This document shows, in pieces, positions 35,242 through 44,408 of a DNA stretch of 64,000 nt. The stretch comes from Lactobacillus sp. PV012 (lineage in GTDB: Bacteria > Bacillota > Bacilli > Lactobacillales > Lactobacillaceae): contig NZ_CP041983.1 in assembly GCF_014522325.1 (NCBI RefSeq), forward strand, positions 1 to 64,000, given 5' to 3'. The position numbers and the translations under genes were made by a program. Below the pieces are notes generated by a model that was not told where the DNA came from, did no database searches, and was given only the letters and a program-made list of their open reading frames with translations. Numbering within the stretch: the first letter of the stretch is position 1; the number at the start of each line of letters is the position of its first letter.

Positions 35242-35797
35242 AAGAACATTTATAATCTTTGCATTATTTTCATTAATATTAGGAACTATTTTTGGCTTTC
35301 TTATCTTTTTTACTAGAGCAAGTGATGATTTACCCTACTTATTTATTCATCAACATGGACTTTCAACTTATTATCAGACATTCTTCCTACTTTTAATTGC
35401 TTGGGAAATATTTTATTTCAAAAAAATTCGTTCCCTAATTATTATTCGCAAAATGAAATCCTTATTCCTCTATCAACTTTGCTTATCTATAGGTGCAAAT
35501 TTAATTCTATTTATACTGGGCCTGTTTTTACCGTTTATTTTCACAGGAACTTTTAGCTTTAAATACGGGAATCTCATTTATGGAAGTTTAATCATTTTAC
35601 TTCATTTTATAATTTTAGCCATTTTAACTTGGTGTCTAATTTTGCTCTATAATTCAAAATATCCAGTTATTTGGCTCTTATTAATTCTCTTTATTAATAT
35701 TTTCTATCATCAAACTCTTGAAACTAATTACTTAATTATTCACTACAGTAAATATTTTGACCCTCTTTGGCGTGCTATGCACAATGTTTATATTTAG
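35228..35797 (+). CDS. ABC-2-type membrane protein 2
   Basis: A 189-residue protein with about five or six membrane segments. It resembles the small permease subunits of LanFEG/BcrAB self-protection exporters in size and position. It ends 14 bases before the ATPase gene. No substrate can be read. Confidence 0.65.
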   Translation: MAKIKRTFIIFALFSLILGTIFGFLIFFTRASDDLPYLFIHQHGLSTYYQTFFLLLIAWEIFYFKKIRSLIIIRKMKSLFLYQLCLSIGANLILFILGLFLPFIFTGTFSFKYGNLIYGSLIILLHFIILAILTWCLILLYNSKYPVIWLLLILFINIFYHQTLETNYLIIHYSKYFDPLWRAMHNVYI

Positions 35798-35811
35798 TAG
35801 AAAGGCTACTT

Positions 35812-36411
35812 ATGCAAATTTCAAATCTCCAAAAATCATTTAAAAAGAAACAAGTTCTCAAAGATATTAATCTAACCACTGAGCCAGGGCAGTTAATTCA
35901 TATCGCCGGTCGTAACGGTTCTGGAAAATCTACCATTTTTAAAATTATTACAGGGCTTCTTAAAGCAGATAGTGGCAGTATAACGTTTGATAATAATACA
36001 TATATTGGCGCCTTAATTGAAAATCCTGGCTTTTTAGAATATGAAACAGGACTATCCAACCTACAATTCTTAGCTAATTTGCGCAATAATTATAATGAGG
36101 AAAAAGTTCTTCAACTTTTAAAATTTTTCTACTTAGATCCCAACGACCAACAAGCTATTCGGAAATATTCTATTGGAATGCGACAAAAAATTGGCATTAT
36201 CCAAGCCGTTATGGAAGATCAAAATTTAATTTTATTTGATGAACCTACTCGCGGACTAGATCCTGATAGCATTCATCAATTTGCTTCTCTACTCAAAAAA
36301 TTAAAAGAAGAAGGCAAAACGATCATCGTTGCAAGCCACGATGAAATTCCTGAAATACCTTATACTCACTTTTATAAGTTAAGTGACGGAGTACTTGTAG
36401 ATGAAAATTAA
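35812..36411 (+). CDS. ABC transporter ATPase (BcrA/LanF-like)
   Basis: A 199-residue single ATPase domain: Walker A GRNGSGKS, Walker B ILFDEPTRGLD, switch His in VASHDE. The signature is YSIGMRQK in place of LSGGQ, as in the BcrA/LanF group where it reads similarly. The ATG is at 35812 behind GAAAGG. It energises the neighbouring membrane proteins; self-protection against, or export of, an antimicrobial peptide is the likely role from context. Confidence 0.85.
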   Translation: MQISNLQKSFKKKQVLKDINLTTEPGQLIHIAGRNGSGKSTIFKIITGLLKADSGSITFDNNTYIGALIENPGFLEYETGLSNLQFLANLRNNYNEEKVLQLLKFFYLDPNDQQAIRKYSIGMRQKIGIIQAVMEDQNLILFDEPTRGLDPDSIHQFASLLKKLKEEGKTIIVASHDEIPEIPYTHFYKLSDGVLVDEN

Positions 36412-36892
36412 TAAAGTTTATTTTTCTTTTACTCTTTTTTTGGCTATCTTTTTGATTGAAGTAAAAATAACTCAATCTCTTTCAAATAGAACTTTATTTT
36501 TAATAACTTATGGTTGGTATAACAAAACTCTTCTATTAAGGTCTCTTAATGGTTTGATATTTATCTTTGACTGGTTAAGTATTTTGTTAGCAAGTACTAC
36601 TTTTTCCTCAATAAATAATTTTATTATTTTTCGCAACTTAACTTTTAAAGAAAAACTTATTAAGCTTTCTCCTTATCTAATTCAATACTTTCTTGGAATT
36701 CTCTTAATACATTTAATAACTTTTACTTTGGCTTTTGAGATTATTTCAATTAGTTTAACTCTTTTATTTTTAATCTCCACGTTTTGTCTAAGCTATTTCC
36801 TATACAACTATCAACTCGAAAAAGCTATCTTTATCCCAATTTTTTTAATAATTATTAGAAGTATTGTTACTACAGTTTTTCAAAATCAATAA
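36401..36892 (+). CDS. ABC-associated membrane protein 3
   Basis: A 163-residue protein with about four membrane segments, unrecognised, overlapping the ATPase by 11 bases and closing the operon. It is probably a third membrane subunit or an accessory immunity factor. Confidence 0.6.
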   Translation: MKINKVYFSFTLFLAIFLIEVKITQSLSNRTLFLITYGWYNKTLLLRSLNGLIFIFDWLSILLASTTFSSINNFIIFRNLTFKEKLIKLSPYLIQYFLGILLIHLITFTLAFEIISISLTLLFLISTFCLSYFLYNYQLEKAIFIPIFLIIIRSIVTTVFQNQ

Positions 36893-36893
36893 C

Positions 36894-37058
36894 TCAACTA
36901 TTCCTCTATCAAATATTCGTTAAAATCAACTAGTTAGAGAATTTTTCTAATTAAAACAATTTTCTTTTATAATTAAAGACGAATTAAACGTAAAACAAAC
37001 ATTTAGAACCTATGGTTAAAAGAATCTATCCAATTAATTTATCTGATAGATTCTTTTT
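36894..37058 (+). ncRNA. P3' promoter and leader RNA 2
   Basis: The segment up to TATAAT (36968-36973) is similar to P1, sharing ATATTC 55-56 bases before the -10 and a TCAACTA-like box. TCAACTA occurs at 36894 and 36926. Downstream, the transcript has a terminator at 37018-37058 (AAGAATCTATC with its complement, then T-run). It would be a short RNA related to leader RNA 1, ending 130 bases before the bacteriocin gene. Confidence 0.45.
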
Positions 37059-37082
37059 AAGCTTTAATTTTCTTAAAAATTT

Positions 37083-37149
37083 AACGAATAGGCCAAAAAA
37101 ACGGCAACTTAGGCCATTTTCGTTTTTAAAGATAATTTTAAGGTATACT
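37083..37149 (+). promoter_or_regulatory. P3: bacteriocin promoter with 21-bp direct repeats
   Basis: GCCA cores at 37092 and 37113 (21 bases apart) lie in a stretch nearly matching P2. TATACT at 37144-37149 is the -10 with a poor -35 (CGTTTT). The shared geometry implies the same activator, probably the LytTR regulator at 33485. Confidence 0.6.
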
Positions 37150-37190
37150 TTCTACATCAATAAATTATTATTTTTGAAAGGATTTTAATT

Positions 37191-37658
37191 ATGATGTTAA
37201 AAAAGAAATTAGTAGTATTTTCGACTCTTTTAGGGTTAACTGGAGTTTTGAGTTCTTCAATTTCCTCTGCCCATGCCGCCACAATCGATATCACTGATGA
37301 TATGCCTTCTTCAGGATCTGTTGTTATCGAAGGGCAAAAGATTAAAGAGTCCTCTTCTCCTCTTTTTGTTGCTCCAAAGAAAAGAATCCAAACTTCTACT
37401 CCATGGTTTACAGTTTCTTTAGCACGGGATGTAGTTAATATGAAAAACGGTAGATGGGTTTCATACACCGATCATAATAATTACTTCAATCATTACAAAT
37501 GGTCTCATTCTAACTTTTACTATACTTTGGGACGTCACCACTCATCAGCAAAAGTCGGTAGCGGAAAAATACGAACTGCTGTTGGCATTGAACGAGGATG
37601 GTCTTACGCAACTGCTAAAGGTTACGGAACAGCTAAAACATGGTACTCTGAAAATTAA
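37191..37658 (+). CDS. Lactococcin-972-family bacteriocin precursor
   Basis: A 155-residue precursor with a signal peptide ending near SAHA (residue 29). The C-terminal half has the family pattern: an early Trp (RWVSYTDH), HSNFYY, RHHSSAKVGSG, a Gly-Trp (ERGWSYATAKG) and an aromatic end (TWYSEN). Lactococcin 972 blocks septum formation through lipid II; this one should be exported by Sec. A long acidic propeptide region lies between signal and core. It precedes the two genes normally linked with this family. Confidence 0.85.
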   Translation: MMLKKKLVVFSTLLGLTGVLSSSISSAHAATIDITDDMPSSGSVVIEGQKIKESSSPLFVAPKKRIQTSTPWFTVSLARDVVNMKNGRWVSYTDHNNYFNHYKWSHSNFYYTLGRHHSSAKVGSGKIRTAVGIERGWSYATAKGYGTAKTWYSEN

Positions 37659-37694
37659 AAATAGCGGTGCTTAAAAGCATCGCTATTTAATTAT
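37659..37694 (+). terminator. Terminator/attenuator after the bacteriocin gene
   Basis: AAATAGCGGTGC pairs with GCATCGCTATTT (one wobble). The T-run is weak, so some read-through into the immunity genes is expected. Confidence 0.6.
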
Positions 37695-37712
37695 ATTAGT
37701 CTGGTTTAAATA

Positions 37713-39788
37713 ATGTATAAAAAAATTCTCAAATTATTTCTTATCTTTTTAAATGTTGCAGTGACTTTCACTGCATTACTCCTTTTCAGTCAAAAACTTA
37801 ATAATCAAAGAATTTTAGAAATTACTGATTTAAGCAGTAACTACACTCAAATCGATTTGCCACAAGATCCTACTTCTCAAAATGAGTACACTAAAGTAAT
37901 TCACGCACTTCAAAAAACAAGTTCAACTTTAGATATACCGTTTTTAAAAGAAGCAAACAATCCTTCTAGCAATTTGAATTTCGCTAATTTTTCCTACAAC
38001 AAGATTCTCACTCCTTCCTTAACCTATGAAGTAAGTAATCTTTCAACTAGTTCTCTTAAACAAAATTTTGGTATTAACTTTAAAAACAAGACTTACTACC
38101 AGAATTCTTTGCCTCATTATGGTAATTTAAATATTACTGTTAAACCTCTTACTACTTCTTCAAGTACCTTTGAAGGTCATTATTACATTGAAACGATCGA
38201 TTCAGGATTAGTTAAGGATTTCAAAAAATTACTTGCAAAAAATATTAATGCAGAATTTCATTCTCATTGGAGCTGGCACAATTTTGATAGTGAAGAGATG
38301 TTACCACTAGATGATCGATTTATTGCCGATAATGATTATCTCTATCCCTTATTAGGATTACTAATTTTTCAAATTATTTTCTTTATTATCTTTTGTTTTT
38401 CATTCTCCCACACAATTGGTGTATTACGCTTAGAAGGTAAGAATATCTTTACTATTTTCCATCAACTTTTTCTTTATCCTTTTATCATCAGCTATTTACT
38501 TTCTATCGTTTTTATTACTCTATATCTGACACACTATAGTCTTTTAAATCATCTGCTTATGCTTATTGGAATGATTTCCCTCTTTTTCGGGGGAGAAATT
38601 TTGCTATCTTTGATTATCATTTTTATTTTTTGCAAATTTTCTCTACCCACTTTGCTTGATGGCTTTACCTACACAAAAAATTTTTTCTTTGGACTAGCTG
38701 CTCTTAAAGGCCTCATTTTAACTCTATTATTACTATCAGCAGCACCAGTAGGAGATTTTTTAATTCAATATTATCACTCCTTTATTCCACAACCAACCAT
38801 CTATAACTCATACGGAACTTTTTATCCCAAGTATGATGGCTATAATGACAATAATGTCGTCTATTTTAAAAAGAACGATAAAATCATAAAGAAATTGTAT
38901 TCTTTTGCCAACGCTCAGCACGCACTCTATATTGATAGCAGCGGCGCAGAAGGCCCTAATGCAACTCTCAAATATCCTACTATTGCTATCAATAATAATT
39001 ATCTCAAAAAGTTCCCTTTAAAGAATTCAGAAAATAAGCCTATTGTTATTTCAGAAAAAGAAAAACATCTAGTACTTTTAGTACCTCAAAAATATAAAAC
39101 TCAAATTTCTAATATTCAACAAAACGCTAGAACAGCACTTCAAGAAAAACTATCTTTTTCAGTTATTTACATCAAAAATAATCAACCTATTTTTTCTTCT
39201 TCAGGAAAAAAATTAACTAACTACAAGTATATTTATACTCTTACTAGTAAAAACTATCATTATTATCCTACTCTCAATATTGGTACTGGTGATGTTAATG
39301 ATCCCCTAAAAATTCCATTGGTTAATAATTCCCCAGGAAATACTTATCATTTTTATTTCGCATTTCTAAAGAAAAATAACTTGCTGGATAACTATCCTCA
39401 TTTAGCTGCCACTTCAAATGCTGCTTATGAAGATTTACTTGGAAGTTTTGACGGAATTACTGGCTTATTCAAAGAAAATCTCCTAGTATTTATCCTATTT
39501 TTGTTAGTTGTCTTTTCAACTATTTATCTCTACTTTACTGTCTACGGCAAAAGCAGCGCTTTAAAACAAACTCTGGGGTATTCAAGAATATACAGTACTC
39601 GTTTTTACTGGATAATCTGGGTAATCCAATTTTTCGTAATTTTAGCTTTGCTAAAATTTTATTTTCATAGATTTACGCCACCATATCTCATGACCTTTGC
39701 CCTAGCCGAAATTCTCGAAGCACTCATCGCAATTATTTCCATTACTATTTTTTCAAAATATTCGCTCAGGAGGGCAATCAATGACTAA
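37713..39788 (+). CDS. Bacteriocin-associated membrane protein (immunity-like)
   Basis: A 691-residue protein with an N-terminal membrane segment, a large extracellular domain, a cluster of central segments and C-terminal segments, the plan of the bacteriocin-associated seven-TM proteins found next to lactococcin-972-type genes. It probably acts as an FtsX-like permease with the downstream ATPase to give self-immunity. The ribosome site before ATG 37713 is poor, so translation may be modest. Confidence 0.8.
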   Translation: MYKKILKLFLIFLNVAVTFTALLLFSQKLNNQRILEITDLSSNYTQIDLPQDPTSQNEYTKVIHALQKTSSTLDIPFLKEANNPSSNLNFANFSYNKILTPSLTYEVSNLSTSSLKQNFGINFKNKTYYQNSLPHYGNLNITVKPLTTSSSTFEGHYYIETIDSGLVKDFKKLLAKNINAEFHSHWSWHNFDSEEMLPLDDRFIADNDYLYPLLGLLIFQIIFFIIFCFSFSHTIGVLRLEGKNIFTIFHQLFLYPFIISYLLSIVFITLYLTHYSLLNHLLMLIGMISLFFGGEILLSLIIIFIFCKFSLPTLLDGFTYTKNFFFGLAALKGLILTLLLLSAAPVGDFLIQYYHSFIPQPTIYNSYGTFYPKYDGYNDNNVVYFKKNDKIIKKLYSFANAQHALYIDSSGAEGPNATLKYPTIAINNNYLKKFPLKNSENKPIVISEKEKHLVLLVPQKYKTQISNIQQNARTALQEKLSFSVIYIKNNQPIFSSSGKKLTNYKYIYTLTSKNYHYYPTLNIGTGDVNDPLKIPLVNNSPGNTYHFYFAFLKKNNLLDNYPHLAATSNAAYEDLLGSFDGITGLFKENLLVFILFLLVVFSTIYLYFTVYGKSSALKQTLGYSRIYSTRFYWIIWVIQFFVILALLKFYFHRFTPPYLMTFALAEILEALIAIISITIFSKYSLRRAIND

Positions 39789-40440
39789 CCCAATTCTTTC
39801 TGTCAAAAATCTTTCTAAAAAGTATCGTAAAAGAATCATTTTTCAAAATCTCAATCTTGATATTTTCCCTAATACCATTACAACTATCTATGGCGAAAGT
39901 GGGAGTGGCAAATCTACTTTAATTCATATTATGGGCTTATTAGAAAAACCATCTAAAGGTAAGATTTATTTTAAAAAACAACAAGCTCCTCGTCCAAATA
40001 CTTTTCGGGCTCGTAAAATTTTAAAAAATGAAATTAGTTTTCTTTTTCAAAATTTTGCTTTGATTAATGACAAATCTGTTAATTACAATCTAAACTTAGC
40101 ATATAATCATAAAATTAATCACCAAGAATTTGAACAAGAAAAAGCAAGACTATTGCAGCAATTTTTACCCCAAGTTTCTTTAAAACAAAAAGTTGCTACT
40201 CTATCAGGTGGTGAGCAACAGCGTCTAGCTTTAATCAGAGCATTACTTAAACCAGGTGAGATTATCTTTGGAGATGAACCTACAGGCTCTGTTGATCCTA
40301 AGAATCGTGAGAAGATTTTTAAAATTTTTCAGTATGCAAAAGAAAATGGAAAAACTGTTATCTTAGTTTCTCATGATCCTTATATCATTAATAAAAGCGA
40401 CTACAAGTATCAACTACAAGATTTAACTTCTCAGATATGA
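39781..40440 (+). CDS. ABC ATPase of the lactococcin-972-type system
   Basis: A 219-residue ATPase: Walker A GESGSGKS, signature LSGGEQQR, Walker B IIFGDEPTGSVD, switch His in LVSHDP. It overlaps the 691-residue membrane protein by 8 bases with AGGAGGG inside the upstream gene. The three-gene set bacteriocin, 7-TM protein, ATPase is the standard lactococcin-972 layout. Confidence 0.9.
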   Translation: MTNPILSVKNLSKKYRKRIIFQNLNLDIFPNTITTIYGESGSGKSTLIHIMGLLEKPSKGKIYFKKQQAPRPNTFRARKILKNEISFLFQNFALINDKSVNYNLNLAYNHKINHQEFEQEKARLLQQFLPQVSLKQKVATLSGGEQQRLALIRALLKPGEIIFGDEPTGSVDPKNREKIFKIFQYAKENGKTVILVSHDPYIINKSDYKYQLQDLTSQI

Positions 40441-40492
40441 CATCAGACCAACAAACTTTATTTTTGTTTTTTATTTTTTTATTTAATTGTAC

Positions 40493-40589
40493 TATAATTG
40501 GATTAGGTGATTGATACTCTTAATCATCTTTATAACAACTTCAACAAACAAGAAAAGTCTTTTTAGAAAATTCTAAGAGGGCTTTTTTT
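40493..40589 (+). ncRNA. Short terminated transcript before copY
   Basis: TATAAT (40493) is followed by a small hairpin (TGATT with AATCA) and an intrinsic terminator (40556-40589, a 12-bp stem with three wobbles, then seven T). About 85 nt with no ORF behind a ribosome site. It may be a small RNA, or just the terminator of the island. Confidence 0.35.
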
Positions 40590-40590
40590 G

Positions 40591-40629
40591 TTGACAAATG
40601 TAAATTTATATTTTAAGATTACAAATGTA
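40591..40629 (+). promoter_or_regulatory. Copper operon promoter with two cop boxes
   Basis: TTGACA (40591) and TAAGAT (40614) are 17 bases apart. GACAAATGTA (40593) overlaps the -35 and TACAAATGTA (40620) follows the -10; both fit the CopY operator TACANNTGTA, the first with one mismatch. Confidence 0.85.
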
Positions 40630-40649
40630 AACGAAAAGAGATAACTTAA

Positions 40650-41066
40650 ATGTATCAAGAAATATCAGATGCTGAATGGGAAGTGATGCGTATTGTTTGG
40701 ACTCTTCAAGAAGCTTATACGAGTGATATTTTAGCGGCTTTAAAAGATAAAAAGTCTTGGTCTCAATCAACTATCAAGACTTTAATTCGAAGACTAATTA
40801 CTAAAGGACTTCTATCTTCTAAAAAAGATGGCCGTAAATTTATTTATTCTCCTCTTGTCACAGAAACTCAGATGATTAATCAGTCTTCTGAAAAATTACT
40901 TGCAAAAATGTGCGATATGCATAAAGGGGGTGCCATCTTGAAGCTTCTTCAAGACTATCCCATCTCAAAAAGTGATTTAATTAAGATAGAAAAAGAAGTA
41001 CAAAGCAAATTAAAGACTGCTCCGGATGCAGTAGCTTGCAATTGCATTGATAAAAAGATGTGCTAG
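40650..41066 (+). CDS. copY: Copper-responsive repressor CopY
   Basis: A 138-residue BlaI/MecI-type winged-helix repressor with a C-terminal CNCIDKKMC cluster, a variant of the CopY CxCx4CxC metal switch (one Cys fewer). It binds the two cop boxes upstream and releases when Cu(I) displaces Zn. It is the first gene of the copper operon and so autoregulated. Confidence 0.92.
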   Translation: MYQEISDAEWEVMRIVWTLQEAYTSDILAALKDKKSWSQSTIKTLIRRLITKGLLSSKKDGRKFIYSPLVTETQMINQSSEKLLAKMCDMHKGGAILKLLQDYPISKSDLIKIEKEVQSKLKTAPDAVACNCIDKKMC

Positions 41067-41076
41067 GAGGATTATT

Positions 41077-41454
41077 ATGGGCATCACTCAAATTATTACA
41101 ATTATTATTGCCTTGGTAATAATTGCATTTATTTTATGGTGGTTCTTTGCACCACATAAGCAACAAGCAGAAGCTGCTACTATTGTAGAAGATGAGCAAA
41201 CCGCTAATATTGTTGTTAACGGTGGCTACAGCCCTGCAACAGTGGTACTCAAGAAAGGGATTCCTGCTCAAATCAACTTTGATTTAAAAGATTCCACTGC
41301 TTGTTTATCTCATGTGGTTTTTGAACAACTAGGTGTCAACAAGGACTTAACTAAGCAACCAATTACTACTGTTACCATCCCAACTGACAAAGCTGGTACT
41401 TACAACTTCGCTTGTGGAATGGATATGTTTCATGGAAAGGTTATTGTAAAATGA
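41077..41454 (+). CDS. Membrane-anchored cupredoxin-like copper protein
   Basis: A 125-residue protein with one N-terminal membrane segment (about residues 5-24) and a cupredoxin domain. Candidate copper ligands are Cys in STACLS and the C-terminal CGMDMFHG (Cys, Met, His). It probably binds copper at the outer face and hands it to, or receives it from, the ATPase. The start is the ATG 6 bases after AGGAGG. Its stop overlaps the next start as ATGA. Confidence 0.85.
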   Translation: MGITQIITIIIALVIIAFILWWFFAPHKQQAEAATIVEDEQTANIVVNGGYSPATVVLKKGIPAQINFDLKDSTACLSHVVFEQLGVNKDLTKQPITTVTIPTDKAGTYNFACGMDMFHGKVIVK

Positions 41455-41738
41455 GTATTTTTTCTAAAAATCAAGTTAAAAAAGTTGTTGTTTCAGCTGA
41501 CAATCATGGCTACAAACCAGATGTCATTGAATTTAAAGAAGGCAAACCTGCTCAGATTAAGTTTATTCCAAAGGGTAATCTTGGCTGTCTAGACGAATTG
41601 AATTTTAAAGAATTAGACATTCATGACGATCTTAAAAATAAAAAAGAAGTCACTGTCAACATTCCTACTGATAAACCAGCCACTTATAATTTTGCTTGTG
41701 GCATGGACATGTTTCATGGAAAGGTTATTGTAAAATAA
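41451..41738 (+). CDS. Soluble cupredoxin-like copper protein
   Basis: A 95-residue second cupredoxin domain without a membrane segment, probably cytosolic, with Cys in LGCLDE and the same CGMDMFHG end. The last bases are almost identical to those of the previous gene, showing tandem duplication. It ends as TAATG, sharing one base with the ATPase start. A cytosolic copper chaperone role is likely; CopZ is otherwise absent. Confidence 0.8.
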   Translation: MSIFSKNQVKKVVVSADNHGYKPDVIEFKEGKPAQIKFIPKGNLGCLDELNFKELDIHDDLKNKKEVTVNIPTDKPATYNFACGMDMFHGKVIVK

Positions 41739-43657
41739 TGAAACTCTCAAATATTCAACGATTTTGGATTTCTTTTATTCTATCAATTCCCATGTTGATC
41801 CAAATGTTTGCGATGCCTTTTGGCTGGATGATGCCTGGTTATAACTGGATTGCCTTAATTACTACTACCGTTATTATGGCAATTTCTGCCCTTCCCTACT
41901 GGAAGAGTGCCTGGGCTGCTTTTAAAAAGCATGACGCAAACATGAATACTCTTGTTGCTACGGGAACAGCTGTAGCGTATTTTTACAGTATTTTTGCCAT
42001 GTTTACTGATCGACCTGTTTACTTTGAAAGTGCTGCCTTTGTAACGGTATTTGTTTTACTAGGGGATGCAATGGAGGAAAAGATGCATAACAATGCCTCC
42101 AATGCTTTAGGTAAACTAATGGGTCTCCAAGCAAAAGATGCAGAAGTACTACGTAATGGACAATATACTAAGATTCCATTGGATCAAGTACAAATTGGTG
42201 ATTTAATTCGCGTTAAGCCTGGAGAAAAAATTCCAGTAGACGGAGTTATTACCGAAGGGAAAACTAACCTAGATGAATCAATGGTAACTGGTGAAAGCAT
42301 GCCAGTAATGAAGCAGGTTGGTGATACCGTTATTGGTTCAACCATGAATACTAATAGCGTTATAACTTTTAAAGCAACAAAAATTGGTAATGATACCATG
42401 TTAGCTCAAATTGTTGACTTAGTTAAAAAAGCTCAAACTAGCCATGCTCCTATTCAAAATCTAACTGATAAAATTTCTAATATTTTTGTCCCTACTGTGA
42501 TGATTATTGCAATTATTACTTTTGTAATTTGGTACGCTATAATTGGTGCCACTGCAGTTGAAGCTATGTTATTCGCAGTTGCTGTAATTGTTATTGCTTG
42601 CCCATGTGCTTTAGGTCTTGCTACCCCAACAGCTCTGATGGTAGGAACCGCTCGTAGTGCTAAAATGGGAGTTTTGATCAAAAACGGTGAAGTTTTACAA
42701 GAAGTTAGCAAGTTAACTACGGTTGTTTTTGATAAAACTGGTACAATCACTGTTGGTAAACCTGAAGTCACTGATATTGTTGGTGACTCAAATCTTGTCT
42801 TAGCTGTTGCGGCTAGTTTAGAAGAATCTTCAGAACACCCTTTAGCTACCGCTATTTTAAAGAAGGCTAAAGAAGAAAATATTTCAATTACGCCTAGTCG
42901 TGAATTTGAGGCAATTGAAGGAAAAGGAGTTAAAGCCGACTATAATGGCCAAACTGCTTTTGTTGGAAGCAATCGTCTTTTAGCTGATGTGGAAATTTCT
43001 GACGATCTAAAACAACAAGCTACTAAGCTTCAAAAAGAAGCTAAGACAGTTGTTTATGTCGGTTTAGATGGCAAAATAATTGGATTAATTGCTATCCAAG
43101 ATGTTCCTAAAAAAACTTCAAAACAAGCAATCCAGGAGCTTAAAGATCGTGGTCTAAAAACTGTGATGCTTACTGGGGACAATGAAGATGTCGCTCAAGC
43201 AGTTGCAAAAGAAGTAGGAATCGATCAAGTAATAGCTGGCATTTTACCAAATGAAAAAGCACTTCAGATTAAAAAACTTCAACAACAAGGTAATATAGTG
43301 GCATTTGTAGGTGATGGAATTAATGATGCACCTGCCCTTTCTACAGCAGATGTTGGGATTGCAATGGGATCTGGAACAGATATTGCAATTGACTCTGGTG
43401 GAATTGTCTTAGTTCAAAACGATCTGCGTGGCGTTGTGCGAGCTTTAGAAATGTCTAAAAAAACCTTTAATCGCATTAAGCTTAACCTCTTTTGGGCTCT
43501 TATTTACAATACTATTGGTATTCCTATTGCAGCAGGATTATTTGCTGGATTAGGCTTTAGTTTAAGCCCAGAATTGGCAGGATTAGCAATGGCCTTTTCA
43601 TCAGTTTCTGTTGTTACAAGCTCATTATTACTAAATAAAGTTAAAATTAGAGCATAG
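41738..43657 (+). CDS. copA: Copper-exporting P1B-type ATPase
   Basis: A 639-residue Cu(I) exporter: CPCALG in the metal-binding helix, TGES, DKTGT, SSEHPLA (intact HP motif) and [10 protein letters not shown]. It has no N-terminal metal-binding domain, so the separate cupredoxins may do that job. The gene is translated by TAATG coupling from the soluble cupredoxin. copA/copB naming varies between species. Confidence 0.93.
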   Translation: MKLSNIQRFWISFILSIPMLIQMFAMPFGWMMPGYNWIALITTTVIMAISALPYWKSAWAAFKKHDANMNTLVATGTAVAYFYSIFAMFTDRPVYFESAAFVTVFVLLGDAMEEKMHNNASNALGKLMGLQAKDAEVLRNGQYTKIPLDQVQIGDLIRVKPGEKIPVDGVITEGKTNLDESMVTGESMPVMKQVGDTVIGSTMNTNSVITFKATKIGNDTMLAQIVDLVKKAQTSHAPIQNLTDKISNIFVPTVMIIAIITFVIWYAIIGATAVEAMLFAVAVIVIACPCALGLATPTALMVGTARSAKMGVLIKNGEVLQEVSKLTTVVFDKTGTITVGKPEVTDIVGDSNLVLAVAASLEESSEHPLATAILKKAKEENISITPSREFEAIEGKGVKADYNGQTAFVGSNRLLADVEISDDLKQQATKLQKEAKTVVYVGLDGKIIGLIAIQDVPKKTSKQAIQELKDRGLKTVMLTGDNEDVAQAVAKEVGIDQVIAGILPNEKALQIKKLQQQGNIVAFVGDGINDAPALSTADVGIAMGSGTDIAIDSGGIVLVQNDLRGVVRALEMSKKTFNRIKLNLFWALIYNTIGIPIAAGLFAGLGFSLSPELAGLAMAFSSVSVVTSSLLLNKVKIRA

Positions 43658-43659
43658 TA

Positions 43660-43690
43660 AAAGCATCCCTAATTAATGGGATGCTTTTTT
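43660..43690 (+). terminator. Copper operon terminator
   Basis: The stem AAGCATCCC and complement with an 8-base loop, then six T. Confidence 0.85.
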
Positions 43691-43712
43691 ACTCTTCCAC
43701 TTCCAAACACAT

Positions 43713-44354
43713 CTATCTTAATTTTACTTTTTTACCTCTTACTTCTATTACTCCCTCTTTTTCCAACTCTTTCAATTTTCGGCTAAATGTTTCTGGAGAC
43801 ATTCCTAAATAAGCAGCAATATCTTTCTTTTTTAATCTTAAAGAAAACTCTTTTTCACCGCTTTTTATACTTATATCTTTTAAATATTCCCAAATTCGCT
43901 TTTTCGCATCTAGAACTGACTTTAATAGCTCATGCCGTTGTGTCTGCACAATTTTTTGACCAAAATTATTCAATAACTTTAAAGCAACCTCAGGATTTTC
44001 TTTTAAAAATATCTGAAACTTATTCCTATCAATTCCACATATTTGCGTATCTTCAAGCGCTTCAATGAAAGTATTTGACTTACTATCTCTAAATAGATCC
44101 CCTTCTCCTTCTATCTCTCCTTCTTGCAAGATATTCAATACTACTTCATTACCCTCTTCATCTAAATTGAATACTTTGGCACACCCTCTATCAATTACTA
44201 ATAATCCTCCTGCTTCTCCCATACTCCTTATTAATCTACCCTTTTTATAAAGAATTTGGTGTGTTGAAATAGTACTCAATTTTTCTTTAACTTCTTGAGG
44301 CAATGTTTTAAAGATCTCTACCTTAGTTAAACATTTTTCTGGATTATGTTTCAT
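43713..44354 (-). CDS. Crp/Fnr-family transcription regulator
   Basis: A 213-residue regulator: N-terminal cyclic-nucleotide-binding-like beta-roll, dimer helix, and a winged helix with the recognition stretch LGMSPETFSRKLKELE. SPETFSR closely follows the FNR-type recognition helix. There is a Cys at residue 8 and another in the roll, but no FNR four-Cys cluster, so sensing may be by thiols, as in L. casei FLP. A perfect FNR box lies just upstream between this gene and the divergent 44445 gene. Confidence 0.85.
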   Translation of the reverse strand: MKHNPEKCLTKVEIFKTLPQEVKEKLSTISTHQILYKKGRLIRSMGEAGGLLVIDRGCAKVFNLDEEGNEVVLNILQEGEIEGEGDLFRDSKSNTFIEALEDTQICGIDRNKFQIFLKENPEVALKLLNNFGQKIVQTQRHELLKSVLDAKKRIWEYLKDISIKSGEKEFSLRLKKKDIAAYLGMSPETFSRKLKELEKEGVIEVRGKKVKLR

Positions 44355-44366
44355 TTTTCTTCTTTC

Positions 44367-44408
44367 TTGATCTAGATCAATTTTTTTACTTAGTGATTTT
44401 ATTATACT
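44367..44408. promoter_or_regulatory. FNR box and promoter of the 44445 gene
   Basis: TTGATCTAGATCAA (44367-44380) is a perfect TTGAT-N4-ATCAA site. TATACT (44403-44408) is the -10 for the rightward gene, with no -35. A start near 44415 places the box centre at about -41.5, the class II activator position. The box also lies 13 bases upstream of the regulator's own start codon, so autorepression is likely. Confidence 0.7.
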
